NCBI GenBank assembly: GCA_903908065.1
Contig: CAIVQO010000008.1
Span: 28,654-92,653, forward strand
Length of the DNA stretch: 64,000 bases
DNA from: an uncultured beta proteobacterium
Lineage (GTDB): Bacteria; Pseudomonadota; Gammaproteobacteria; Burkholderiales; Rhodocyclaceae
Direction: 5' to 3'
Part shown: positions 30,032-39,551 of the stretch, piece by piece
How positions within the stretch are numbered: position 1 is the first letter of the stretch
Layout of the letters: every line of letters begins with the position of its first letter
Translations under genes and position numbers: made by a program
The notes under the pieces: model-generated
Database searches by the model: none
Told to the model about the DNA's origin: nothing
The model's input: only the letters and a program-made list of their open reading frames with translations

Positions 30032-31090
30032 ATGCATCCCAGCACCCCGATACTTGACCGAAAGATCCGTTTTGCGCTTACTGGCTGTGGACGAATTGCA
30101 GCCAACCATTTTGCTGCGCTGGATAAGCATGCTGGCCGGGTGGAACTTGTCGGCGTTTGCGACAATGATCCTGTTGCGCTGGAGAAGGCTGTTGCGCGGA
30201 CCGGTGCACAGGGTTACCGCTCGCATAAGGAGCTGCTTGCCGCCTGCTCTGCCGACATCGTGGTACTGGCAACGCCAAGCGGGCTTCATCCAGCACAGAC
30301 GATTGCCGCAGCAGCAGCGGGCAAGCATGTCATGACAGAAAAGCCAATGGCCACCCGCTGGCAAGACGGGCTAGGTATGGTCAAGGCCTGTGACGAAGCC
30401 GGTGTGAGGCTGTTCGTAGTCAAGCAGAATCGCCGTAACGCTACCCTGCAACTGCTGAAAAAAGCGATAGACGACAAACGATTCGGGCGCATTTACTCTG
30501 TGGCCATCAATGTATTCTGGACCCGCCCGCAGGAATATTACGACTCTGCAAAATGGCGAGGAACATGGGAATTCGATGGTGGCGCCTTCATGAACCAGGC
30601 CAGCCATTACATCGATCTTCTCGATTGGCTTGTTGGTCCGATCGAAAGCGTAATGGCCTACACGAGTACCTTGGCCCGCAATATCGAAGTCGAGGATTCG
30701 GGAGTGGCCACAATTCGATGGCGCAATGGTGCACTGGGAACCGTCAACGTCACCATGCTGACTTATCCCAAGAATCTGGAAGGCTCCATAACAATTCTGG
30801 GAGAAAAAGGAACTGTGCGGATCGGCGGCGTAGCAGTAAATGAAATCCAGCACTGGGAGTTTGCCGAATCGAGCCCGGATGACGAAAGAGCCAAAGATGC
30901 CAGCTACCAGACCACCTCGGTATACGGTTTCGGGCATCCGCTGTATTATGACAATGTAATCAAGAACCTGCGCGGTGAGGCGGTTGCCGAAACGGATGGT
31001 AGAGAAGGCCTCCGGTCCCTGGAGGTCTTGATTGCCATGTACCTTTCTGCACGAGATGGACGGAAGATCAATCTTCCGCTTGATTACTGA
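30032..31090 (+). CDS. WbpB-like Gfo/Idh/MocA oxidoreductase
   Basis: About 352 residues: Rossmann motif FALTGCGRIAANHFAAL, HVMTEKPMATRW (the EKP signature) and VVKQNRRNATLQLLKKAIDD, with the central helix FMNQASHYIDLLDWLVGP. It oxidises C3 of UDP-GlcNAcA before transamination. ATG 30032 is chosen; a TTG at 30014 overlapping the previous stop is the track start and cannot be excluded. With the three genes before it, it completes UDP-2,3-diacetamido-2,3-dideoxyglucuronate synthesis. Confidence 0.88.
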   Translation: MHPSTPILDRKIRFALTGCGRIAANHFAALDKHAGRVELVGVCDNDPVALEKAVARTGAQGYRSHKELLAACSADIVVLATPSGLHPAQTIAAAAAGKHVMTEKPMATRWQDGLGMVKACDEAGVRLFVVKQNRRNATLQLLKKAIDDKRFGRIYSVAINVFWTRPQEYYDSAKWRGTWEFDGGAFMNQASHYIDLLDWLVGPIESVMAYTSTLARNIEVEDSGVATIRWRNGALGTVNVTMLTYPKNLEGSITILGEKGTVRIGGVAVNEIQHWEFAESSPDDERAKDASYQTTSVYGFGHPLYYDNVIKNLRGEAVAETDGREGLRSLEVLIAMYLSARDGRKINLPLDY

Positions 31091-31116
31091 TCACATTATT
31101 CAGGAGTGGCTTCAAG

Positions 31117-32118
31117 ATGGACATTGCAGGAAAGAAGATTGTCTTGATTGGTGGCGCCGGCCTGATCGGCTCACATACTGCGGACCAACTGCTGACCGAA
31201 GATGTCGGGCAAGTCCTCATCTACGACAATTTTGTGCGTGGTCGAACCGAAAACCTTGAAGGTGCGCTGAAGGATCCTCGGGTCAAGATTTTTGATGTCG
31301 GGGGTGACATTATGCAGAGCGATATTCTGGAAGCGGCGCTTGAGGGCGCCGATGGCGTGTGCCATTTTGCGGCTCTTTGGCTGCTCCAGTGCCACGAGTT
31401 TCCGCGCAGCGCATTTGACGTCAATATTCGCGGTACATTCAATGTCGTCGAGGCTTGCGTCAAAAAGGGCATCAAGCGGCTGGTTTATTCTTCGTCGGCT
31501 TCCGTATATGGAGATGCCGAACGTGAGCCGATGGATGAAGAACATCCCTTCAACAACAAGAATTTCTACGGGGCAACCAAGATCGCTGGCGAAGCCATGT
31601 TGCGCGCCTTCCACCACCGCTATGGTCTTGACTATGCTGGTCTTCGTTATATGAATGTCTATGGTCCGCGTCAGGATTACCATGGCGCCTATATCGCTGT
31701 AATCATGAAAATGCTGGATGCCATTGACAAGGGAGAAGGCCCTACCATTCTGGGTGACGGTAGCGAGGCTTTCGACTTCGTGGCAGTCGAGGATTGCGGC
31801 AAGGCCAATGTCTGTGCCTTGAAGGCCGTAGCTACGGATCGCTTCTATAACGTGGGAACTGGCATCCGGACATCCCTTCGGGAACTCGCTGAAATGATAG
31901 TTGGCATCACCGGTTGTCAAAAGCCGATCAACTATGCGCCACGCAGCCAGGCCACTCTGGTACGCAATCGCATTGGCTGTCCGAAGCGCGCGAAGCAGGA
32001 GATAGGTTTCGAAGCCACGATTGACTTGACGGAAGGACTCAATAGTCTGATCGAATGGCGCGCCAGCCACAAAGCCGAGGTTGCGGCCCGTCGGCGGGCC
32101 GTCGGCCTGCCTGCGTAG
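31117..32118 (+). CDS. NAD-dependent sugar-nucleotide epimerase/dehydratase
   Basis: A 333-residue extended SDR with NAD motif LIGGAGLIGSHTADQLL, catalytic SSSASVYG and NFYGATKIAGE (Tyr-x3-Lys), and RYMNVYGPRQDYHGAY. It is closest in style to UDP-hexose 4-epimerase-like enzymes of O-antigen loci; the exact substrate is not readable. A CAGGAG Shine-Dalgarno sequence precedes the ATG. A DegT aminotransferase follows 9 bases later, so a keto intermediate feeding it is possible. Confidence 0.82.
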   Translation: MDIAGKKIVLIGGAGLIGSHTADQLLTEDVGQVLIYDNFVRGRTENLEGALKDPRVKIFDVGGDIMQSDILEAALEGADGVCHFAALWLLQCHEFPRSAFDVNIRGTFNVVEACVKKGIKRLVYSSSASVYGDAEREPMDEEHPFNNKNFYGATKIAGEAMLRAFHHRYGLDYAGLRYMNVYGPRQDYHGAYIAVIMKMLDAIDKGEGPTILGDGSEAFDFVAVEDCGKANVCALKAVATDRFYNVGTGIRTSLRELAEMIVGITGCQKPINYAPRSQATLVRNRIGCPKRAKQEIGFEATIDLTEGLNSLIEWRASHKAEVAARRRAVGLPA

Positions 32119-32127
32119 GGCGCAGGC

Positions 32128-33273
32128 ATGAATCGACAGATCCAGATTTCCCTGCCCAGCACGGGCGAGGAGGAGTGGCAGGCGGCACGCGAGCCTTTGA
32201 TGTCCGGTTGGCTGACGCAGGGCCCGAAGGTCGCGGCCTTCGAGAAGGCCTTCGGCGAGCGCCACCAGGTGCCGCACGCGCTGGCCGTGACCTCATGCAC
32301 TACCGGCCTGCACCTGGCCTTGGTCGGTCTGGGCATCGGCCCCGGCGACGAAGTGATAGTCCCGGCCTTCACCTGGGTGGCGACCGCGAACGTTGTGCTT
32401 TACTGCGGCGCGACCCCGGTCTTTGCCGACGTCGATCCGGTGACCTGCAACATCGATGTCGCCGACGTACGCCGTCGCCTGACCCAATGCACCCGGGCGG
32501 TTATAGTCGTGCATCTCTTCGGCCTGTGTGCAGACATGGACGCACTGCGCGCGGCGCTTCCTGCCGGCGTCAAGATCATCGAGGACGCAGCATGTGCCGC
32601 GGGTGCGAGCTTCAAGGGCACGCCGGCCGGCGGCCTTGGTGACGTGGCGGCATTCTCGTTCCACCCGCGCAAGTCCATTACGACCGGCGAAGGTGGCATG
32701 GTCACCACCCGTGATCCGGACCTCGCTGGTCTGATGGAAAAGCTGCGCAACCACGGCGCAGAGATTTCCGAGGAACAGCGGCACAAAGGCCCCCGGCCTT
32801 ACCTGCTTCCGGATTTCAACTTGCTCGGCTTCAATTACCGCATGACCGATCTGCAGGGGGCCGTCGGGCTGGTGCAGTTGGGCAAGCTCGACCGCTTCAT
32901 CGCCGAGCGCCAGCAGTGGGCCGAATTCTACCGCGAGCGCCTGTCTGCCTTGGGTTGGCTGCGCATGCCGGTGTTTCCTGAAACGGGAAACCACGCCTGG
33001 CAGGCTTTCGTAACCCGTGTCGATCCCGCCACCGCGCCGATGCCCCGCAACGAGTTGATGGAGCGCCTGCAACAACGAGGCATCGCGACCCGTCCCGGCA
33101 CCCACGCCGTGCACATACTCAACTACTATCGCGATCGTTTCGGGCTTGCGCCTGATGACTATCCCGGCGCGCGGGACTGCGACGCGAATACGATGGCCAT
33201 CCCGCTGCACAACCGGATGAGCGACGAGGACTATGACTACGTGGTTCAAAGCCTGAATGAAATCGCCGCTTGA
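32128..33273 (+). CDS. DegT/DnrJ/EryC1 sugar aminotransferase
   Basis: A 381-residue PLP enzyme. SCTTGLHLALVGLGIGPGDEV, EDAACAAGASFKG, and the PLP lysine in FSFHPRKSITTGEGGMV. It resembles the 4-aminotransferase branch (perosamine/ArnB-like) more than WbpE. It probably aminates a 4-keto sugar nucleotide made within the cluster. It overlaps the next gene by 17 bases. Confidence 0.87.
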   Translation: MNRQIQISLPSTGEEEWQAAREPLMSGWLTQGPKVAAFEKAFGERHQVPHALAVTSCTTGLHLALVGLGIGPGDEVIVPAFTWVATANVVLYCGATPVFADVDPVTCNIDVADVRRRLTQCTRAVIVVHLFGLCADMDALRAALPAGVKIIEDAACAAGASFKGTPAGGLGDVAAFSFHPRKSITTGEGGMVTTRDPDLAGLMEKLRNHGAEISEEQRHKGPRPYLLPDFNLLGFNYRMTDLQGAVGLVQLGKLDRFIAERQQWAEFYRERLSALGWLRMPVFPETGNHAWQAFVTRVDPATAPMPRNELMERLQQRGIATRPGTHAVHILNYYRDRFGLAPDDYPGARDCDANTMAIPLHNRMSDEDYDYVVQSLNEIAA

Positions 33274-34306
33274 GACGCCAGGTTGGCTGTGGGAGGTGCT
33301 GGGAACACCCCCCCGTCCGGAGGGGTCGGCTTTTAGCCTTAGGGACCAGGAGTTCGTGGTCAGGGATGGCATTCCGCGTGTTCGGCGCTTGATTTCCCAA
33401 GCGCAGGCGCAGACAAGCGAAACTTTCGGCTTCAAATGGAAGAAGCGGGACACCTTTGATTCCGGGGCCTCACTGGCGCGCATGCGTGAGTGGCTGGTGG
33501 AGCGCTATGGCAATCTGGCCGCAGCGCCCTGGCTGGCTGAGCACGGCGAGCAACCCCTCCTGATCGACGCGGGATGTGGCGCCGGGATGTCGGGACTGGA
33601 ACTGCTCGGACCCTTGGTCCCGCGCCTGCACTATCTCGGCGTTGACGTCTCCGAGGCTGTAGACGTCGCCCGCCAGCGATTCCATGAGCGCGGACTGCAC
33701 GGCGCCTTCCTGCAGGCGGACATCAGTGACCTGCCTTTGCCAGAGGGCTCCGTCGACCTGATTTTCTCCGAAGGCGTACTGCACCACACCAACTCGACGG
33801 AAGGCGCCCTCAAGTCGCTTGCCCGCCTGCTGAAGCCGGGCGGTCGCTTCATGTTTTACGTGTATCGCCGCAAAGGGCCCTTGCGCGAGTTCACCGACGA
33901 CCATATTCGGGAAAAGCTGCAGGCCATGTCATCGGAGGAGGCGTGGCGGGCGATGGAGCCGCTGACGCAATTGGGCATCTCCCTCGGCGAACTCGATGCG
34001 GAGATCGAGATTCCGGCGCCGATCGACCTGCTCGGCATTCCGGCCGGGCGCATCAACGTTCAGCGGTTGTTCTACTGGCATGTCGCCAAGGCCTTCTACC
34101 GCCCCGACCTCACCTTCGACGAAATGAACCATATCAATTTCGACTGGTATGCACCGGCCAACGCACACCGCCAGTCACCGGAAGAGGTCCGTGCCTGGTG
34201 CGCCGAGGCCGGCCTTGAAGTGGAGCGCGAGGTGGTCGAGGATGCTGGTATCACCGTGATTGCACGCAAATGCCGTTCGGACAAAAAAATTGGGAGAGAG
34301 AGTTGA
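33257..34306 (+). CDS. SAM-dependent methyltransferase
   Basis: A 349-residue class I methyltransferase. The N-terminal part (about residues 1-90) has PPRPEGSAFSLRDQEFVVRD and GIPRVRR, resembling the Trm112-like leader seen in some glycan-locus methyltransferases. Motif I is LLIDAGCGAGMSGLELLG, followed by LPEGSVDLIFSEGVLHHT and LKPGGRFMFYVY. The substrate is presumably a sugar residue. It overlaps both neighbours. Confidence 0.83.
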   Translation: MKSPLETPGWLWEVLGTPPRPEGSAFSLRDQEFVVRDGIPRVRRLISQAQAQTSETFGFKWKKRDTFDSGASLARMREWLVERYGNLAAAPWLAEHGEQPLLIDAGCGAGMSGLELLGPLVPRLHYLGVDVSEAVDVARQRFHERGLHGAFLQADISDLPLPEGSVDLIFSEGVLHHTNSTEGALKSLARLLKPGGRFMFYVYRRKGPLREFTDDHIREKLQAMSSEEAWRAMEPLTQLGISLGELDAEIEIPAPIDLLGIPAGRINVQRLFYWHVAKAFYRPDLTFDEMNHINFDWYAPANAHRQSPEEVRAWCAEAGLEVEREVVEDAGITVIARKCRSDKKIGRES

Positions 34307-35262
34307 ACGATCTGAACGACAAGGAGTTTCAGACAGGCAATCTGTTCGGCAATCTATTTGCGGCCTACGATGACGAAGCGTTCAAGAGTTCGGTGGCATT
34401 GTTTGCAAAACGCTTTCTCCAGAATGGGTTCGACCTTGGTTGGTTCAAGGGAAAGAAGTGCCTCGATGCCGGATGCGGCGGTGGCCGCTACGCCATAGCG
34501 CTTTCGCAGCTTGGTGCGGCGAGCGTTGTCGGCGTAGACCTTAGTGCCGAAGGTATTGCGGATGCCCGACGCCGGGCTGGCGATTTGTCCTGCCAGAATG
34601 TCACATTCGAAACGGCATCCGTTGAAAGCCTGCCGTTTGGCGACGCCGAATTCGACTGTGTTATTCACAGTGGTGTATTGATGCATACCAAGGCGCCACT
34701 GCGAGTAATAGACGAACTGTTTCGTGTATTGCGGCCGGGCGGGATGGTTTATGGGCTGGTATATGCGACCGAAGGCCTGCGGTGGCCGCTAGTCCAGATG
34801 CTGCGTCCGTTGGCGCAGGCCATTGGCTTTGGCGTCATGGATACGGCAGTTGCGGAAGCAGGTTTGCCGGTAAATCGGCGTCGGACATATTTGGACGACA
34901 TGTTCGTGCCCTACATCGATTTCTATTCGTGGCAATGCCTTCAGGGGGTTCTCAGTCAGGCCGGCTTTACCGACGTTGCGCGGTGGTCCGCTGGGCGGCT
35001 CGATCACGAGGAAAATATCGAGTCGTATGCCCGGGATCTCCGTGGTTTTCTCGAAGTGTTCGAAGCTGCCGCTTCACGCTTGGCATCCCAGTCACATCGA
35101 TTGTCCGGGTTGGTTACATACGGTCGCGACTTGTGTGCCGCTGCGGCCGGATATGCGGATCAACTGGTGAAGGATGCTGATGCAGGACGAATGACACCGG
35201 AGCAAGCGCGCGAGCTTGCCATAGGACAGGGCCACCACCGATTTGTGGCCTGGAAGAAATGA
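34303..35262 (+). CDS. SAM-dependent methyltransferase
   Basis: Class I methyltransferase with motif I KCLDAGCGGGRYAIALSQLG, LPFGDAEFDCVIHSGVLMHT and LRPGGMVYGLVY. The preferred start is TTG 34303: it overlaps the previous stop as TTGA and sits just after GGGAGAGAG. The track ATG at 34270 has no Shine-Dalgarno sequence. A C-terminal region of about 100 residues, partly helical (FEAAASRLASQSHRL), is unassigned. It may act in sequence with the methyltransferase before it. Confidence 0.82.
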   Translation: MNDLNDKEFQTGNLFGNLFAAYDDEAFKSSVALFAKRFLQNGFDLGWFKGKKCLDAGCGGGRYAIALSQLGAASVVGVDLSAEGIADARRRAGDLSCQNVTFETASVESLPFGDAEFDCVIHSGVLMHTKAPLRVIDELFRVLRPGGMVYGLVYATEGLRWPLVQMLRPLAQAIGFGVMDTAVAEAGLPVNRRRTYLDDMFVPYIDFYSWQCLQGVLSQAGFTDVARWSAGRLDHEENIESYARDLRGFLEVFEAAASRLASQSHRLSGLVTYGRDLCAAAAGYADQLVKDADAGRMTPEQARELAIGQGHHRFVAWKK

Positions 35263-35298
35263 GCCGGCTGTCGGCCATTTATAGGTGATCGGTCCCAT

Positions 35299-37197
35299 AT
35301 GTGCGGCATTGCAGGCTACCTCCAGTTTGACGGCGAACCCGCATCGCCGGTGCTCCTGCGCCGTATGGGCGAGGCTATCGCGCATCGCGGACCGGACGGT
35401 GAAGGCGTTTACAGCGATGGGGCCTGCGGCTTGGTGCACCGCCGGCTCGCGATCATCGACCTGTCACCGGCGGGCCACCAGCCGATGGCGACGGAGGACG
35501 GCCGCTTTGTTCTCACCTACAACGGCGAGGTCTTCAATTTTCAGGAACTGCGGATAGAACTGGAGGCGCTGGGCTGGCGGTTCCATTCGCGTACGGACAG
35601 CGAAGTCGTGCTCAAGGCCTATGCCCAGTGGGGCGAGGCTGCCGTTTCCCGCTTCAACGGACAATTTGCCGTCGCCATCTGGGACAAGGTTGCCCGCACC
35701 CTTTTCCTCGCGCGCGACCGCTACGGCATCAAACCCCTGTACTACATGCGGGACGGCTCGCGCATCGTGTTCGGCTCCGAGGTCAAGGCGATCCTGCGCC
35801 ATCCTGCCTGTCGCGCCGGGATGGATGAAGAGGGGCTGTACGAGTACCTCACCTTCCAGAATTTCTTCACCGATCGCACCTTGTTTCGCGGCGTGCGCCT
35901 CCTCCCGCCCGGCTGCTGGCTGCGCGTTGCGGAAAGCGGCACCGGCGAGACCGTGCGCTACTGGGATTTTCATTTCAGCGAACCCGAGCAACCCGAGTCG
36001 GACGAGGCCTACCGCGAGGAACTGGACCGCCTGCTGCGGCAAGCCGTCAGGCGCCAACTGGTCAGCGACGTGGAAGTGGGCGCCTATCTCAGTGGCGGCA
36101 TGGATTCGGGCACGATCACCGCGCTGGCGGCGCAGGATCTCCCCTACATGCGCTCATTTACCTGTGGCTTTGACCTGAGTTCGGCCTCGGGCATCGAGTT
36201 GGGATTCGACGAGCGGCAGAAGGCCGAGCGCATGTCCTACCTCTTCCGCACCGAACATTACGAGATGGTGCTGAAAGCCGGCGACATGGAGCGGGTGATG
36301 CCGCGCCTGGCCTGGCACATCGAGGAGCCGCGGGTAGGGCAAAGCTACCCCAACTTCTACGCCGCCCAGCTCGCCAGCAAGTTCTGCAAGGTGGTCCTGT
36401 CCGGCGAAGGCGGCGACGAACTATTCGCCGGTTATCCATGGCGCTATTACCGCGCGGTCGTAAACGATGATTTTGAGCACTATTCCGACAAGTACTTCCA
36501 GTTCTGGCAGCGGCTGTTGCCGGCGGACAGCGCTGCGGCCGTGCTTGCACCGATCTGGAACCGCGTGAAGCACGTCTCAACGCGGGATATCTTCCGCGAC
36601 GTGTTCCACGAGCATGCCCATCGCCTGACGCGCCCCGAGGACTACATCAACCACTCGCTCTACTTCGAGGCGAAGACCTTCCTGCACGGGCTGCTGGTCG
36701 TAGAGGACAAGCTTGCCATGGCTCACGGGCTGGAAATGCGGGTGCCCTTCCTCGACAACGACCTTGTCGATTTCGCCATGCGCGTCCCCGCGCACCTCAA
36801 GCTCGGCAACCTGAGCGAGGTGGTGCGCCTCAATGAAAACGAGCCCGGACCGAAGACTGCACGCTATTTCGAGAAGACGCGGGACGGCAAGCTGCTGTTG
36901 CGCCGCGTGATGGAGCGCTACGTACCCAAGGACGTGGCTGATGGCGTCAAGCAGGGCTTTTCCGCGCCCGATGCCAGCTGGTTCAGGGGCGAAAGCATTG
37001 AGTACGTGCGCCGCCGGCTGATGGGGCGCGACGCCCGGATATTCGAATACCTGGACCGGTCCGCCGTCCAGAGCATGGTCGGGGATCACCTCGAAGGGCG
37101 GGAAAACCGGCGCTTGCTCATCTGGTCGCTGCTCAATCTCGAGGAATGGCTAAACATAAGCGACACGGATGACTGGGGCGGACATGAATACCGATGA
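35299..37197 (+). CDS. asnB: Asparagine synthase-like amidotransferase (AsnB 1)
   Basis: 632 residues. The N-terminal glutaminase starts MCGIAGYLQF with the catalytic Cys2 and has AHRGPDGEGVY, RRLAIIDLSPAGHQPM and LTYNGEVFN. The synthase domain has the PP-loop YLSGGMDSGT and VVLSGEGGDELFAGYPW. All catalytic landmarks are intact. In glycan clusters such enzymes are candidates for amidating uronic-acid carboxylates instead of aspartate. It overlaps the acetyltransferase by 14 bases. Confidence 0.9.
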   Translation: MCGIAGYLQFDGEPASPVLLRRMGEAIAHRGPDGEGVYSDGACGLVHRRLAIIDLSPAGHQPMATEDGRFVLTYNGEVFNFQELRIELEALGWRFHSRTDSEVVLKAYAQWGEAAVSRFNGQFAVAIWDKVARTLFLARDRYGIKPLYYMRDGSRIVFGSEVKAILRHPACRAGMDEEGLYEYLTFQNFFTDRTLFRGVRLLPPGCWLRVAESGTGETVRYWDFHFSEPEQPESDEAYREELDRLLRQAVRRQLVSDVEVGAYLSGGMDSGTITALAAQDLPYMRSFTCGFDLSSASGIELGFDERQKAERMSYLFRTEHYEMVLKAGDMERVMPRLAWHIEEPRVGQSYPNFYAAQLASKFCKVVLSGEGGDELFAGYPWRYYRAVVNDDFEHYSDKYFQFWQRLLPADSAAAVLAPIWNRVKHVSTRDIFRDVFHEHAHRLTRPEDYINHSLYFEAKTFLHGLLVVEDKLAMAHGLEMRVPFLDNDLVDFAMRVPAHLKLGNLSEVVRLNENEPGPKTARYFEKTRDGKLLLRRVMERYVPKDVADGVKQGFSAPDASWFRGESIEYVRRRLMGRDARIFEYLDRSAVQSMVGDHLEGRENRRLLIWSLLNLEEWLNISDTDDWGGHEYR

Positions 37198-37750
37198 CCT
37201 GTCCGAACTGCTGAAGCAGTTGTATGCAGAACAGGACCACGACCTGCGCCAGCGTTTCGACCGCAGCCTGCCATTTCAGGACGGCGCGTTCGACCGTTGG
37301 GAAAGGGCTCGGCGCCTCGGGTTTGGTGAAGGCGCGAGCATCTACAACAGTTCACTGGTTTACGGTGACGTGCGGGTGGGCGAACAGACATGGATCGGCC
37401 CGAATACCCTTCTCGACGGTAGCGGCGGTCTTCTGGCGCTCGGCGCCTACTGTTCGATTTCGAGCGGCGTGCACATATATACCCACGACACCGTGCTCTG
37501 GGCATTGTCCCGCGGACTGGAGGACCGGCGGACGGCGCCAGTAACCATCGGCGACTGCGTCTACATTGGCCCGCAGAGCGTGATTGTGGCCGGTGTCAGC
37601 ATCGGCGATCACTGCGTCGTGGGAGCCAACAGTTTCGTCAATAAGGATGTGGAGCCGCGCACCGTGGTGGCAGGTTCGCCGGCGCGGCTTATCGGTCGCG
37701 TCATCGGTGACGGCAAGGATGTCCGGATTGTTACCGATGCCGTGTCCTGA
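37184..37750 (+). CDS. Hexapeptide-repeat acetyltransferase
   Basis: 188 residues from ATG 37184 (MNTDDLSELLKQLY), which follows GGGGCGG; the track start at 37169 is less likely. Left-handed beta-helix turns include VRVGEQTWIGPNTLLDGSGG, VTIGDCVYIGPQSVIVAGVS and a final AGSPARLIGRV. HIYTHDTV supplies the likely catalytic His. It is probably a sugar O- or N-acetyltransferase. It overlaps genes on both sides by 14 bases. Confidence 0.83.
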   Translation: MNTDDLSELLKQLYAEQDHDLRQRFDRSLPFQDGAFDRWERARRLGFGEGASIYNSSLVYGDVRVGEQTWIGPNTLLDGSGGLLALGAYCSISSGVHIYTHDTVLWALSRGLEDRRTAPVTIGDCVYIGPQSVIVAGVSIGDHCVVGANSFVNKDVEPRTVVAGSPARLIGRVIGDGKDVRIVTDAVS

Positions 37751-39548
37751 GCGAACACAGGACCACGCAACGCTCGCAGTGCAACTCGGCGTCTTCGTCC
37801 GTGACTTGCGCGGAACGTTCGGCTGGCAATTGCCGTCCCTGCTTGTGCTGATGGTTTTTGTGGCACTCGGCGAGGGTTTGAGCATGGCCCTGCTGCTCCC
37901 GTTGCTGGCGGCGATCGGGCTGGATGGCATGGGCGGAACCGGGCCGGTCCAGGCGGCCATTTCCAGCATGCTGCGCTTGGCGGGAGATCATCTCTCGGTC
38001 TATGGAATCCTCAGCCTGGTCATTGTGGTGCTGCTGATCCAGGGGCTGCTCAATCTCTGGCAGGTATGGTGGGTGGCCGCCCTTCAGCGTCAATACGGGG
38101 CTATCTGGCAACGTCGCTTGTTCGCGGCATTCATGCATGCGCGCTGGACGTTCTTTTCCGGGCACAAGCAAGGGCAACTCCTCAATGCCATTACCAACGA
38201 AACGGGCCGCCTGGCCGGGGCGCTCTACGTCCTGCTCCAGCTGCTGTCGACGCTGGTGGTCGCCCTTGTCTATCTCGTGATTGCCGGCGCGCTGTCATTG
38301 CCGGCCACGCTCGCACTGCTCGCATTCGGCCTGATACTTTTTCTCGGGGTGCGGGGCATTCGCGTGAAGAACCACCGCATCGGCATTGCGCTGGGCCCGT
38401 TGAATGCGCAACTCAATGTACTTCTCAACGAATTCCTCGGCGGCGCCAAGCTCGTCAAGGCGACGGCAACCGAGGGCAAGGCCATCCGCCAGGTTGGCAG
38501 TGTCGTCGAGTCCTTGCGCGAGCATCACACATGGGCCACCTTTTTGCCCGGTCTCGTTCGCGCCCTGTTCGAGTTTTTGTCGATCGCGGCGCTGTGCGTG
38601 GTCCTTGTGTTCGGCCACCGACTGCTCGAGATACCGGCGGCGCACATGCTTGTTGTCCTCGCGCTGTTCGTTAGGCTGCTGCCCCGCTTCAATGGGCTGC
38701 AGCAGAACCTGCAGCTTCTGGCGACCTATGTGCCGGCAATGACCCATCTGAACGATCTGCAGCGCGAGGCCGCACTGCAGCAGGAGCCGGTTCCCAAGGT
38801 ACAGGGACTCGTTGTCCCCGAAGGCGCATCGCTGCAAATCGATATCCGTCGTGCCGGCTATGCCGGGGTTGATGTCTTGAAAAACCTGCGCATAGAGTTG
38901 CCGGCCAAAGGCTTTGTGGGCATAGTCGGCGAGTCTGGCGCCGGCAAATCGACCTTGGTGCACTGTTTGCTTGGACTGTGCGAAATCGCGGACGGGGACG
39001 TACGGATGGGCGACCGGCCCATGTCGGCCATAGCGCTGGCGGATTGGCGCAGGGCGATCGGTTATGTGCCGCAGGAGACCATTCTGTTCCACCTCCCGGT
39101 CAGGGAAAACATTGCCTGGGCCAGGGATGACGCGACGATCGATGAGATCCACGAGGCCGCGCGCCGTGCCCATGCCGAGGAGTTCATCGGGTCCCTGGTT
39201 CACGGCTACGATACGGTGATCGGCGATCAGGGCATGCGCTTGTCGGGCGGACAGCGTCAGAGGCTTGGAATTGCGCGGGCGCTCATCACCCGGCCCAAAG
39301 TACTGCTGCTAGATGAAGCCACCAGCGCGCTCGATTCGGCCTCCGAGCAGGCCGTACTGCAGACGGTGCAGGATTTGAGACAGGAAATCTGCATCGTTTC
39401 CGTGGCACACCGGCTTTCCTCGGTGCGCGGTGCCGATCGAATATTGGTCATGCGGGACGGCACGGTGGTGGAAGTCGGAACCTGGGAGGAGTTGCTGGGG
39501 CGCGACAGCGTGTTGAAATCCCTGGCCGCGGCCCAGCAGCTTGCATAG
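37737..39548 (+). CDS. ABC exporter, fused membrane and ATPase domains (MsbA/PglK-like)
   Basis: 603 residues from ATG 37737, which overlaps the previous stop by 14 bases; the track start at 37584 is inside that gene. About six membrane helices (LLVLMVFVALGEGLSMALLL onward) precede an ATPase with Walker A GIVGESGAGKST, signature LSGGQRQRLGIARAL, Walker B VLLLDEATSALD and VSVAHRLSSV. It is the only flippase-type transporter visible in the cluster, so translocation of a lipid-linked oligosaccharide, as PglK does, is a reasonable inference. Confidence 0.87.
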   Translation: MPCPERTQDHATLAVQLGVFVRDLRGTFGWQLPSLLVLMVFVALGEGLSMALLLPLLAAIGLDGMGGTGPVQAAISSMLRLAGDHLSVYGILSLVIVVLLIQGLLNLWQVWWVAALQRQYGAIWQRRLFAAFMHARWTFFSGHKQGQLLNAITNETGRLAGALYVLLQLLSTLVVALVYLVIAGALSLPATLALLAFGLILFLGVRGIRVKNHRIGIALGPLNAQLNVLLNEFLGGAKLVKATATEGKAIRQVGSVVESLREHHTWATFLPGLVRALFEFLSIAALCVVLVFGHRLLEIPAAHMLVVLALFVRLLPRFNGLQQNLQLLATYVPAMTHLNDLQREAALQQEPVPKVQGLVVPEGASLQIDIRRAGYAGVDVLKNLRIELPAKGFVGIVGESGAGKSTLVHCLLGLCEIADGDVRMGDRPMSAIALADWRRAIGYVPQETILFHLPVRENIAWARDDATIDEIHEAARRAHAEEFIGSLVHGYDTVIGDQGMRLSGGQRQRLGIARALITRPKVLLLDEATSALDSASEQAVLQTVQDLRQEICIVSVAHRLSSVRGADRILVMRDGTVVEVGTWEELLGRDSVLKSLAAAQQLA

Positions 39549-39551
39549 ACG

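Noticed and set aside
33304-33322. CCCCCCCGTCCGGAGGGG hairpin as a terminator
   Set aside because: It lies inside the methyltransferase gene, in frame with its conserved leader, with no proper U-tract.
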